DNA from: Algoriphagus sp.
GTDB lineage: Bacteria > Bacteroidota > Bacteroidia > Cytophagales > Cyclobacteriaceae
DNA length: 49,667 nt
Direction of reading: 5' to 3'
Assembly (NCBI GenBank): GCA_017858365.1
Contig: JAFMBQ010000002.1
Coordinates: 1-49,667, forward strand
Below the pieces are notes generated by a model, which ran no database searches, had not been told where the DNA came from, and was given only the letters and a program-made list of their open reading frames with translations. The position numbers and the translations under genes are program-made. Shown here piece by piece: positions 1-8,536 of this stretch. Positions within the stretch are counted from its first letter, which is position 1. Every line of letters begins with the position of its first letter.

Positions 1-339
1 TACCCCTTGAGGGAAAGCATAGCTCAATCCTAACAGCCCTGTCCAGATAAAGCGTAAGCAGAGATGGACTACAAAGAAGATTTTGAAGACGCTGATTATG
101 CCGGTCAAATAAAAAATAAGAAGGCCGCTAAAAAGTATACCCACTCCAACATCTTGATTCAAATAGGCACAAAACTCATAGATCTTGGCTGGGAAGACGA
201 AGAGGAATGCGAGTGTAATACCTGAAATAATAACTTCAGGCTCCCAGCTGTTTCGCTGGAGATTTTCCAGCCAAGTGAGTTGTTCCTGCTTTCGGTCTGT
301 GTCGGGACTCTTTTCTTCCATAGTTTTCTCTTTATCCAT
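1..339 (-). CDS. Membrane protein, C-terminus beyond window edge (partial)
   Basis: I do not recognise the family. The 113 visible residues begin MDKEKTMEEKSPDTDRKQEQ, a charged cytoplasmic-looking head, followed by a hydrophobic segment at about residues 36-56 and a long hydrophobic stretch at about 66-108 (one or two more membrane spans). The start ATG at 337-339 overlaps the stop of the response regulator gene by 8 bases (ATGGATAA), so translational coupling is likely. It is the last visible gene of the receptor-TPR-kinase-regulator operon. In other LytS/LytTR networks a membrane transporter or channel is often the output, but that role is only an inference here. The start is chosen for the overlap and the conserved operon spacing. 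Confidence 0.7.
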   Translation of the reverse strand, partial: MDKEKTMEEKSPDTDRKQEQLTWLENLQRNSWEPEVIISGITLAFLFVFPAKIYEFCAYLNQDVGVGILFSGLLIFYLTGIISVFKIFFVVHLCLRFIWTGLLGLSYAFPQGV

Positions 340-1084
340 CTAACCAACTCTTGAAATCTGCTGTTTTTTCCCGACTGATCAAAATATCATCATCTTGGCA
401 ATTCTGCAGTTTGATTTTTAGTCGGCTGTTTGAGTAAGTGAATATATCAGAAATAGAAGGGAAGGAACAAAGGTATTTTCTGTTTAGTCTGAAAAATGAG
501 ACAGGATCTACTTGGCTTTCGATCTGTTCCAAGGTCTGATCTAAGACAAACTGTTTCCCCTCTTTGGTTTGTAGAAATGTCACCCGAGCTTCGCTGAAGA
601 AAAAGGAAACTTCTTCGATCCCGATGCTCTGAATCTTCTCCCCAAATTTTACCAGGAATCTAGATTTGAAATTGGTGGTCTTCGGTAAAAGCAGTTCTTT
701 TAGTGCTTCTAAATCAAAGTTTGGTTTTAATTGATTTGCCTTGAATTTTGAAATTGATCTGGCCAATTCTTCCGGATCAATTGGCTTGAGTAAATAGTCT
801 ATTGCATTTACTTTGAAAGCTTTGATCGCGTATTGATCGTAGGCGGTCGAGAAAATAATCGGTGTGGATAACTTTACCTGTTCGAAAATTTCAAAGCTGA
901 TTCCATCAGCCAATTGGATGTCGCAAAAGATTAAATCAGGATGCGGATTTTCTGCAAACCATTGAATAGATTTCTTTACAGAATCTAATCCTTGAATAAA
1001 CTCTTCTCCACCAAAATACGCCTCTAATAGCCTTATTAACCGATTTGCCGCAGGCCGTTCATCTTCTATAATTACTATCCTCAT
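332..1084 (-). CDS. LytTR-family response regulator
   Basis: A 250-residue regulator with an N-terminal receiver domain (acidic pocket E7-D8, phospho-acceptor D55 in FCDIQLADG, the conserved lysine in LLKPID near residue 101) and a C-terminal LytTR DNA-binding domain from about residue 140 (typical 'FLVKFGEKIQSIGIEEV' strand and 'FFRLNRKYLCS' region). It should be phosphorylated by the kinase encoded directly upstream; the two genes share ATGA (stop of the kinase at 1081-1083, start at 1082-1084). LytTR proteins bind paired direct repeats spaced about 21 bp, and exactly such a repeat lies at 5123-5153 before the operon's first gene, so autoregulation of the receptor operon is the likely job. 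Confidence 0.95.
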   Translation of the reverse strand: MRIVIIEDERPAANRLIRLLEAYFGGEEFIQGLDSVKKSIQWFAENPHPDLIFCDIQLADGISFEIFEQVKLSTPIIFSTAYDQYAIKAFKVNAIDYLLKPIDPEELARSISKFKANQLKPNFDLEALKELLLPKTTNFKSRFLVKFGEKIQSIGIEEVSFFFSEARVTFLQTKEGKQFVLDQTLEQIESQVDPVSFFRLNRKYLCSFPSISDIFTYSNSRLKIKLQNCQDDDILISREKTADFKSWLDG

Positions 1085-2160
1085 GTGGATAACTTGATAA
1101 GGGGAAGCTTTACTATAAACTCATCAGCTGTTTGTATCACTTGGATTTCTTGGTTACTAAGTAGCTCATATCGCTTTCGAATATTGGCTAAGCCTATTCC
1201 AGTGGAAGGTTCATTCAAGTTCTTTTTGGGTTGAAAGGTGTTAGTTATCCACAATTCATTTCCCTCCTGAATGATTTGAATAAAGAGCGGGTTCTCTTGA
1301 CTAGCCTCATTGTGCTTGATTGCATTTTCAAGTAAAAGCTGCAAGGATAATGGAGGTATAAAAACAGATTCAGTACCGGTGGAAGCCTTGATGTTATATA
1401 CTAGGTTTTCTTCAAATCGAATTTTTTGCAATTCGAGGTAATTGCGTGCAAAGTCCAATTCTTTTTCCAATTCGACCAATTCTTCCTGCTGTACTTCCAG
1501 GACGTATCGGTAGATTTTTGAAAGCTTTAGAATAAATGCAGCTGAGCGATCTGCATCCTCATATACTAGATTGGAAAGTACGTTTAGTGAATTGAACAGG
1601 AAATGTGGGTTGAGCTGATCCTTCAAACTTTGGTATTGGCTTGCCAACATTTCTGTCCGAAGTTTTTCTGCCTCAGTGGCTGATTTTTTCCATTCCAACA
1701 GCCAGGACCTAGTGGTAAAAAGAGACATAAATATAAAAGCAATGATCATCGGCTGTTTGGTGAATTGGACCAAATACATCCACTGAGCATCCTCCAAAGT
1801 GAAATGCCCATAAAACCAAGAAATGAAGAATGCAACAATGAATGAGGCGGCAAAACAGTAGATCATGTAAGTGACTATAGTCAAGATTAAGCGCTTGATC
1901 GGTTGCTTTATCCAGGAAATTCTTGACTCAAAAAAGTTTTCTACTCGACTACCCCCAAAACTTAAAACCGAGGATATTAGAAAAGCAAATATGAAATCTT
2001 CCCGAACGGATATCAATCCTTCCCACGATAACAGGCAAGAGGGACAAAAGACAAACATCAAAATAGTAGCGATCAGTAAGTTGATCGCTAGGAATTTTGG
2101 AAAGCTGGTCCAAATGCCACTTTCGACTTGTACTTCCTTTTTTTCTATTGATGCGGGCAT
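1081..2160 (-). CDS. LytS/YehU-type sensor histidine kinase
   Basis: A membrane histidine kinase of the His_kinase (PF06580) type, 359 residues from the ATG at 2158-2160; a TTG 27 bases upstream would add a poor hydrophobic leader, so the ATG is preferred. Four hydrophobic segments occupy about residues 20-150 with no evident extracellular sensor domain. A short coiled linker leads to the phospho-acceptor H186 in QLNPHFLFNSLN, the N-box LLLENAIKHN and the G-box TGIGLANIRKRY. It should autophosphorylate at the inner membrane and pass the phosphate to the LytTR regulator encoded next, whose start codon overlaps its stop. The signal sensed is unknown. A TTATCCACA motif spans the kinase/regulator junction (1084-1092) and another lies at 1245-1253. 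Confidence 0.93.
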   Translation of the reverse strand: MPASIEKKEVQVESGIWTSFPKFLAINLLIATILMFVFCPSCLLSWEGLISVREDFIFAFLISSVLSFGGSRVENFFESRISWIKQPIKRLILTIVTYMIYCFAASFIVAFFISWFYGHFTLEDAQWMYLVQFTKQPMIIAFIFMSLFTTRSWLLEWKKSATEAEKLRTEMLASQYQSLKDQLNPHFLFNSLNVLSNLVYEDADRSAAFILKLSKIYRYVLEVQQEELVELEKELDFARNYLELQKIRFEENLVYNIKASTGTESVFIPPLSLQLLLENAIKHNEASQENPLFIQIIQEGNELWITNTFQPKKNLNEPSTGIGLANIRKRYELLSNQEIQVIQTADEFIVKLPLIKLST

Positions 2161-2249
2161 AGCTTGAAAATAAATAAAAACAAGCAAACCTTTTCAATAG
2201 AAATCCATGAAATGATTTGCGATATATAGTGTAAATGATTTAATCAAAA

Positions 2250-2894
2250 TCAATTGCAGTTCTTCATTAATTCAACCATTTGGTTTTTTCCCCAAGTAGG
2301 AAGAATGTAAGTCTCAGTGATTTTTGCTTCCTCATTTTGATAGAGCTCCATACTCATTCTAGCCATTCCACAAGCCTTATCCGGACCAGAACCAAAGAAT
2401 TTAGACATGCCCAATTCCATTTGTGACATCAAGTTAACCGCTCGGGGATTGCTACGATCTTGGGCAATAGCTTTTCCGAATAGCTCCATTACCTGTGGAC
2501 TTAGACTTTGACCTCTGCTTCCAGGATCGACGCTTACCTTACCCATTAAGATGTAGCCATGGAGTGCGGTGATCTCTGAATTACTCGGTGAGATTTCCTG
2601 AGCTTGCTTGGTAATTTCCAATGCTTGATCAAAAAATTGATCTTTGTTCACGTCGAATCGAAAAGCCGTTTCTGTTTGAGTCAAGGCTGCATAATAAAGT
2701 GGAAGCCATTCTGCTTCGTTTGCTGATGCAATTCGCATAAATCCATTGATTACAGACTGGGCATCTTCGGAGTTTTTGATTTTGTTTTTTTCCTGAATTT
2801 GTTTCAGCATGGCTTCTTCAAATGCAGAAGATGAAGCAAGAGCAAGAGTTATCCACATTAGGGATAGGAGCGTAGTTAAGATGTACTTTTTCAT
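2250..2894 (-). CDS. Secreted TPR-like protein
   Basis: A 214-residue protein with a Sec signal peptide (MKKYILTTLLSLMWITLALA) and a helical body resembling tetratricopeptide repeats (for example FFDQALEITKQAQEISPSN and the helix pairs near residues 85-165). There are no catalytic motifs. It begins 11 bases after the end of the TonB-dependent receptor gene and is presumably co-transcribed. Small periplasmic TPR proteins are common partners of TonB-dependent receptors in Bacteroidota, but the exact function is unknown. An 89-base gap separates it from the histidine kinase gene. Confidence 0.85.
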   Translation of the reverse strand: MKKYILTTLLSLMWITLALASSSAFEEAMLKQIQEKNKIKNSEDAQSVINGFMRIASANEAEWLPLYYAALTQTETAFRFDVNKDQFFDQALEITKQAQEISPSNSEITALHGYILMGKVSVDPGSRGQSLSPQVMELFGKAIAQDRSNPRAVNLMSQMELGMSKFFGSGPDKACGMARMSMELYQNEEAKITETYILPTWGKNQMVELMKNCN

Positions 2895-2905
2895 GATTTT
2901 TTGAT

Positions 2906-5065
2906 TTATAGGTTGTTTAAATTATTTGCTGTTTTGTCTTTTGATAGGGTTAGGAAAATTCCCAAGAATAGAAATCGAGGAGCTACTTGCCCTTGAGGAA
3001 TGGATTCAAAACTACCTTGGGAGTTTGCTTTGGGACTGAAGGTGTAACCAAAAACATTATCTCTTCCCAGTACATTGGTACAGGCTAAATGAATGATGAG
3101 GTTTGGCTTTGGCAAGTAACTCCAGGATATGCTTAGGTTTTGAAAGCTCTTGGTTTTGGCATTCATTTCGGACTTATCCACATTGGGATTGGTGTATGAA
3201 TAGCCATCATTGTAGGCAAAAGAAGCTCCCAGTTGGGATTTGAGAGGAACTATAAAATGCTTGACTACTGCTGAGAGGTTGTGCTTTGGAGCGAAACTGG
3301 GTTGAACCTGAGTTTCAAATTGGTTAAAGCTCCGCTTGCTATCTACAAAGCTGTAGGTAATCCAATAGTCTGTATTTCGGAACGTTTTTCGATCTCGGAA
3401 GAAGAAGTCAATTCCTTTGGCATAGCCTGAACCTCCATTTTCCAAATGGATTGGTTTGTCCAACATTCCTTCAAAAGTGACTAGGTTATCATAAGACTTA
3501 TAGAAGGTTTCCGCTCTGAAGGTAAATCCGTCTTTGGAAAAGAGGTGGTTTAGAATTAGATGATTTGATTCTGAATTTTGGAGATTTGTGTTCAAAACGT
3601 GAAAGTTATCCACAGGCAATTGATGAAAGCTACCTGCGGCAAATGACAATTGACCTTTTTCTTTCAACTGGTAGGCAACTGAAAATCTAGGATCCAGCCA
3701 TTTTTCTTTAGAGACACTACTTGTTCCAGCTCTCAAGCCACCACGGAATACCAAATCCTTGTTTAGGTAAAAATCCCATTCTGTGAATAAGTAGGTTTCC
3801 TGGTCTTCAAAATCCCTAACCCATCCTTCTCGGATTAACTTTTCTGAATAGGGGTGGATGAAATGCTCCACTCCGAATTTGGCAGAAAGGCGATCTGAAA
3901 AATCTTTGACTGCGGTACTTTTGAGGTGGATAAGTTGAGTTGACCGTTCGATTTGAAGGGAATCAAAAGCAATATTATCGAGGTTTTTTGAGTAGGATAT
4001 ACCGGCAAACACAATCCAGTCATTTTCCAAAGCGGTTCTCCAATTTGCCTGTGCATAGCTATAATCATTTTTCAGATCAACCAAAACCTTCCGGTCTGTT
4101 CCTGGTAGAGGTTGCCAAAGACTCATTCCACCAGATTCTGTTCTGGCCATCACTTTAAGCAAGCCATTTTTACCTGTTTTCTTCTGTGCAGCTATTTCCA
4201 CGTCCCAAGCTTTTGGAGCTGCTTCAAAATCAATTTCTTGTTTGATTAAGCCTTGATATGGGGAGAGATTGAAATAGTTGGCACTTGCTGTGATACTTTG
4301 TTTTTCGTCTGCAAGGGTATGGGAATATCCTCCTCCCACTGACATTAGGCTAAGATCTCCCTGGCTACGGATGGATAGGTCTTTTGTATTTAGTGCCAAA
4401 GCCGAGGAAAGTGCTTGGCCATACTCGGCAGAGTAGCCTCCGGTACGAAAAAATGTTCCTTTGAATAAATTTGGGTTGAATCTTGTTCTGGTAGGAACAT
4501 TTCCAGCGGTGGTCCCATAAGCATTTCCCACTCGCATCCCGTCTATATAGATCCCTACTTCGCTGGCATCTCCGCCTCTTACGAAAAGCCGGCCGTCATT
4601 TCCAACAGTACTTGTGCCGGGAAGGGTTTGAAAGGCACCCATGATATCGCCCATGGCGCTAGGTGTGGTCACGATATCTAATGGCCGGAGGATTACTGAT
4701 TTACTTTCATCAGATGCTTCCATAGCGCCAGCAGAGATGGTCACTGCATTCATTTCGGTGATTTCTTCAGTCAGGACAATGGCCTCGATTTCTAAGAGTC
4801 CGGCTTTGCACTCGATGCTGAGATGACTGGATTTGAAACCCATAAACTGGAATACTAAAATCTGGTATCCTTTTGACTCAGTTTCAAAACGGTAGCTGCC
4901 ATCTATTTTGGAGGTAGCACCCTCGTATCCTCCTTTTATAAAAACGTTTACCCCAGGAAGTGCTATCCCTTTTTCGTCCACTACTTTCCCACTCACCTCC
5001 GTTTATCCAAAAGCAAAGGATTGTAAAAGGAAAAAGTAGGTCAGTAGAAGCAGCTTGGTTTTCAT
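2906..5065 (-). pseudogene. TonB-dependent receptor interrupted by in-frame TAA after the signal peptide
   Basis: From ATG 5063-5065 the frame reads a good 20-residue signal peptide (MKTKLLLLTYFFLLQSFAFG), then TAA at 5003-5005, then continues in the same frame as TEVSGKVVDEKGIALPGVNV and 690 further residues of an intact outer-membrane receptor. The body has a carboxypeptidase-regulatory-like domain (about 1-80 after the stop), a plug with RLFVRGGDASEVGIYIDG, and a beta-barrel. CAA to TAA (Gln to stop) would explain the break, since 'FGQ' is a natural signal-peptide cleavage context. A GTG at 4994-4996 opens the remainder but would make a receptor with no export signal. It may be a true pseudogene, a sequencing error, or rescued by readthrough. 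First gene of the operon with the LytS/LytTR pair. Confidence 0.88.
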
Positions 5066-5122
5066 TTCGATCCGTATTTGAATCAAATGTGCAGCATAAG
5101 ACCGCCTCAAAGAATTAAATCT

Positions 5123-5153
5123 GACTGAAGTGTAGGATAACGCGACTGAAGTG
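5123..5153. promoter_or_regulatory. Predicted LytTR regulator binding site (direct repeat, 21-bp period)
   Basis: GACTGAAGTG occurs perfectly at 5123-5132 and again at 5144-5153, separated by 11 bases, i.e. a 21-bp period or two helical turns. This 10-N11-10 layout is the known architecture of LytTR operators such as that of E. coli YpdB. It lies 58 bases upstream of the receptor ATG. Between them on the minus strand are TTTG (5108-5111) and CACATTTG (5084-5091), a possible Bacteroidota promoter (TTTG / TAnnTTTG, one mismatch, rather short spacer), which would put the repeat at an activator position. Confidence 0.65.
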
Positions 5154-5265
5154 AAGAATTGGGTATATGATTTTATTTGAAGATTGGTTCAATGGGAGCT
5201 CAGGGCTGAACGAATTCAGTTTTTGAGAATAGAATTGAGAAGAGGGAATGAAGATTTCATTAAGC

Positions 5266-5361
5266 ATGAAAGCTTTTTTGATATTCTACACCGCTTGGCT
5301 AGCCTTGTTGAAAAATGAGGGTAGTGAAAACACGTTGTCCACCTTATTTTTCGGAGATTAA
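5266..5361 (+). CDS. Possible 31-residue peptide
   Basis: The frame begins MKAFLIFYTAWLALLKNEGS and ends FFGD. Its TAA shares bases with the ATG of the next small frame (TAATG at 5359-5363), a coupling geometry. It has a hydrophobic N-terminal half. I recognise no family and no ribosome binding site; it may be chance. Confidence 0.15.
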   Translation: MKAFLIFYTAWLALLKNEGSENTLSTLFFGD

Positions 5362-5600
5362 TGCGACTATTGAGTTTAATACTTTCTAGCCTGATTTCTC
5401 TTTGCTTGGTAAGCAGAAGTGACGCGGGTGATGATAATTTTGATCATCTTCCAACAGGAATTCAACGTCTCTTTAAATTTATTTTTCAGAGTGATTGGAC
5501 TAGTGCGTTTTATTCTGATGCAGGTAATATTTCCGATTTAGTGACAATCAGGCCACACAAAATCACTAAATACAGGAACTCGGCTATCATTAAAGGATAG
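5361..5600 (+). CDS. Possible small secreted protein of unknown function
   Basis: A 79-residue frame starting MRLLSLILSSLISLCLVSRS, which looks like a signal peptide or membrane segment, followed by a polar region (DAGDDNFDHLPTG...). It overlaps the preceding 31-codon frame by TAATG. No family is recognised. It lies in a 775-base gap, so it could be a small gene, a remnant or a chance frame. Confidence 0.25.
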   Translation: MRLLSLILSSLISLCLVSRSDAGDDNFDHLPTGIQRLFKFIFQSDWTSAFYSDAGNISDLVTIRPHKITKYRNSAIIKG

Positions 5601-5840
5601 AACATTAGATGGCCTTTAGAGCCAAGGTTGAACCAACTGAAAAATCCAATCTGGAGGCTTTTTTCTATTTTTGCAAAACAGTACAATTACCTACAGAGAA
5701 AATTAGTGGGAAGATTGACGGCTAGTTGTCTAACTAACGTGGCATTACATCTTAAATCCTTGGAAGAATTTTAAAATGAGATTTTACTTGCTACAAATGG
5801 ATAAAGGGAATGGCTTAAAAACTAAAAATAAAAGCAGCGT

Positions 5841-7955
5841 ATGGAAAAGAATCCAAAAACAATCTTAAAGAATGTATTTGGCTACGATGAGTTTCGGCCT
5901 TTGCAACAAGAAATCATTGAGCGTGCGCTAGCGGGCAAAGACAGTTTTGTATTGATGCCAACTGGTGGAGGAAAGTCAATGTGCTTTCAGATTCCAGCCT
6001 TGTGTTTTGAAGGGATTACGATTGTGGTCTCGCCACTTATTTCATTAATGAAAGATCAAGTTCAGGCCTTGCAATCCAATGGAATACAGGCAGATTTCTT
6101 TAATAGTTCTATTTCTAGGCAAGCTGAAAACGAAGTGATTGGCAGAGCTAAGCGGGGTGAAATTCAGTTGCTTTATTTATCACCAGAGAAACTAATTTCG
6201 TTGAGCAATACCTGGTTGAGAGATTTAAACATCAAATTAGTGGCCATTGACGAGGCACATTGTGTAAGCATGTGGGGACATGATTTTAGACCAGAATATA
6301 CACAGCTCAAAGCATTTAGAAATTCCTTGCCCGAAGTTCCGTTTATGGCCTTGACTGCCACTGCAGATAAGTCTGCCAGAACGGATATTGAACAACAATT
6401 GGGATTGAAGGACTCCAAATTATTTATTTCCTCTTTTGATCGAGAGAACCTAAGTATTGAGGTAAGAGGTCAAGTCCCGAAGGATAAGAAGCTGAAGGAA
6501 ATTGCGCTGTTTGTGAAAAAGAAAAAAAATGAAAGTGGAATTATCTATTGCCTTAGCAGAAAGAATACAGAAGAAGTTGCAGATTATTTGAACGAGGATG
6601 GACATTCGGTGGCATTTTATCATGCAGGCATGAATCCCGAAGAAAGGGAGCGCGTGCAAACGGCATTTATCCACGACGAAACAAAAATAATTGTGGCTAC
6701 CATTGCCTTCGGGATGGGAATTGACAAATCGAATGTACGCTGGGTGATTCATTATAATCTCCCAAAAAATTTAGAGGGATACTACCAAGAAATAGGAAGG
6801 GCTGGTCGTGATGGATTGCCTTCTGAGACAAGGTTGTATTACAACATGGGTGATTTTGTATTGTACAGTCAATTTGCGGATGGAGGGGCAAATTCAGCTA
6901 TGCAAAAGGAAAAATTGAACCGGATGTTACAATTTGCTGAGGCAAAATCATGTCGAAGAAAAATACTGCTTTCTTATTTTGGAGAGCATTTGATCAACGA
7001 CTGCGGGAATTGTGATGTTTGTGCCAACCCACCCAGACATTTTGACGGTACTTTATTGGCTCAGAAAGCGCTTTCCGGCATAGCAAGGATGAAGGAGAAG
7101 GAAGGGATTGCGATGTTAATCAACGTATTGCGAGGCTCCAACAATGCCGAGGTACATGCGGGAGGTTATTCCCAACTTAAAACCTATGGGGTAGGCAAGG
7201 ATGTAAGCTTTATTGATTGGCGAGATTACATCATTCAGTTGGCCAACCAAGGCTTGATTGAGATCATGTATAGCGAAGGATCGGCATTGAAGATTTCACC
7301 CGTTGGATGGAAAGTGCTGAAAAGCGAACAGTCTATAAAGTTGACTCTACCGATACCTGCTGAAGAGAAAACTAGTAGAAAGCTAAAAGTCATGAAAATG
7401 GCTGAGGAAGGGGAAGTGAACACAGATTTATATGAGGAATTAAAGAAGTTGAGATCTTCCATTTCCAAGGAAAAAAATCTACCGGCTTACGTTATTTTTA
7501 GTGACAAATCATTAAAGCAGATGGCGATAGACTTGCCTGTTACAGAAAATCAGTTCTTGGGAATATCTGGTGTAGGGATGAACAAAATGGAACAGTATGG
7601 AGCCGACTGTATGGAGGTCATCCGGAAGTTTAAAACGGTGGCAAAACCAAAAAAGATTCCAACTATTCTGGACACGTTTAACATGTACAAAGAAGGGCTC
7701 AGTCCCGAAGAAATTGCAAGAAAACGAGATTTACAGACTACCACCATTTATTCTCATTTGTCGCAATTGTATACTGAGGGTAAAGAAGTGAATTTGGAGA
7801 AACTTGTATCGAAAGCTGTTGTGGATAAGGTACGAGTGGCTTTTAATGAATTGGAAAGAGAAATAACCCTGAAACCTATTTTTGAAAAACTGAATGAGGA
7901 AGTTTCTTATGGGGAAATAAGAATGAGCTTGACTTTAATTCTTAAGAATGAATAG
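5841..7955 (+). CDS. recQ: ATP-dependent DNA helicase RecQ
   Basis: A 704-residue superfamily 2 helicase that unwinds DNA 3' to 5' in recombination and repair. The sequence shows the RecQ motif 0 (FGYDEFRPLQQEII), Walker A with K45 (PTGGGKS), DEAH box at residues 137-140 followed by the RecQ-specific aromatic loop (SMWGHDFRPEY), motif V/VI (AFGMGIDKSNVRWVIHYNLP, GRAGRDG), the zinc-binding cysteines around residues 375-400 (C-RRK... CGNCDVC), a winged helix, an HRDC domain near residues 525-605 and a C-terminal helix-turn-helix region. Length is normal for the longer Bacteroidota RecQ. It is transcribed alone on the plus strand. Confidence 0.97.
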   Translation: MEKNPKTILKNVFGYDEFRPLQQEIIERALAGKDSFVLMPTGGGKSMCFQIPALCFEGITIVVSPLISLMKDQVQALQSNGIQADFFNSSISRQAENEVIGRAKRGEIQLLYLSPEKLISLSNTWLRDLNIKLVAIDEAHCVSMWGHDFRPEYTQLKAFRNSLPEVPFMALTATADKSARTDIEQQLGLKDSKLFISSFDRENLSIEVRGQVPKDKKLKEIALFVKKKKNESGIIYCLSRKNTEEVADYLNEDGHSVAFYHAGMNPEERERVQTAFIHDETKIIVATIAFGMGIDKSNVRWVIHYNLPKNLEGYYQEIGRAGRDGLPSETRLYYNMGDFVLYSQFADGGANSAMQKEKLNRMLQFAEAKSCRRKILLSYFGEHLINDCGNCDVCANPPRHFDGTLLAQKALSGIARMKEKEGIAMLINVLRGSNNAEVHAGGYSQLKTYGVGKDVSFIDWRDYIIQLANQGLIEIMYSEGSALKISPVGWKVLKSEQSIKLTLPIPAEEKTSRKLKVMKMAEEGEVNTDLYEELKKLRSSISKEKNLPAYVIFSDKSLKQMAIDLPVTENQFLGISGVGMNKMEQYGADCMEVIRKFKTVAKPKKIPTILDTFNMYKEGLSPEEIARKRDLQTTTIYSHLSQLYTEGKEVNLEKLVSKAVVDKVRVAFNELEREITLKPIFEKLNEEVSYGEIRMSLTLILKNE

Positions 7956-8099
7956 CGCTACCTCAGCTATGTAAATACCTTAGGATTTGAGACATTAGAG
8001 CTCATACTCTGGTCTTGATTGATAAAATAAAATTGCGCGTAGGTTAGAGGGAACTACCAGATTTTAGTTGGCAAGATTATATCTCCTCACCTCTAGATA

Positions 8100-8486
8100 T
8101 CAATCTGTAATCTCGATCCAATTCCCTTCCGGATCTTCGATCACGGACTCAAAATAGCCATCACCGGTGGTCCTGGGATCGCCGATGATCGAGATACCTT
8201 GAAGTCTAAAAGCTTCAGTCATCTGCACTACTTTCTCTTTGGAGCCGACGCTGATGGCAATATGAGCATAGCCAAAGTTTGACCCTCGTGGATTGGGGGT
8301 TTCCTGAATTTCGGATTTCTTCATTAATTCGATCCGAGCACCCTCCTCGAATCTCAAAAAATAGGATTGAAATCCTTTTACTGGGTTTTCATACTTTTCT
8401 CCAGGTGTCATCTTAAATGAATTGCAATACCAAACTTTCATTTCTTCTAAATCTTTCACCCAAAGGGCAAGATGTTCTATTTTCAT
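8100..8486 (-). CDS. VOC (glyoxalase/dioxygenase-fold) family protein
   Basis: A 128-residue single vicinal-oxygen-chelate domain. Candidate metal ligands are visible: H5 in MKIEHLALWV, E53 in ARIELMKKS, H75 in YAHIAISVG, and a C-terminal glutamate in DPEGNWIEITD. This ligand pattern resembles lactoylglutathione-lyase-like proteins; the substrate cannot be told. It lies 50 bases downstream of the M14 peptidase gene on the same strand and may be transcribed with it. Confidence 0.85.
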   Translation of the reverse strand: MKIEHLALWVKDLEEMKVWYCNSFKMTPGEKYENPVKGFQSYFLRFEEGARIELMKKSEIQETPNPRGSNFGYAHIAISVGSKEKVVQMTEAFRLQGISIIGDPRTTGDGYFESVIEDPEGNWIEITD

Positions 8487-8536
8487 TTCTAAGTTTTCAA
8501 TTTTTTCAAATTTCTCACTTCAGCTTTCTACTTTTC

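Larger units (their letters stand above)
5066..5840. other. Intergenic region between the receptor operon and recQ
   Basis: 775 bases between divergent genes. It holds the LytTR-type direct repeat and possible receptor promoter at its left end, and two weak overlapping small reading frames (5266-5361 and 5361-5600). From about 5600 to 5840 I see no gene, repeat or strong terminator; it should contain the recQ promoter. Confidence 0.6.

Noticed and set aside
863-3614. Cluster of DnaA boxes as a replication origin
   Set aside because: No dnaA, dnaN or other origin genes and no AT-rich unwinding region nearby; the same word is scattered over most of the window and inside ordinary genes.
2906-5005. 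Receptor as a normal gene starting at GTG 4996
   Set aside because: It would lack a signal peptide, while a perfect in-frame signal peptide lies directly upstream of the stop.
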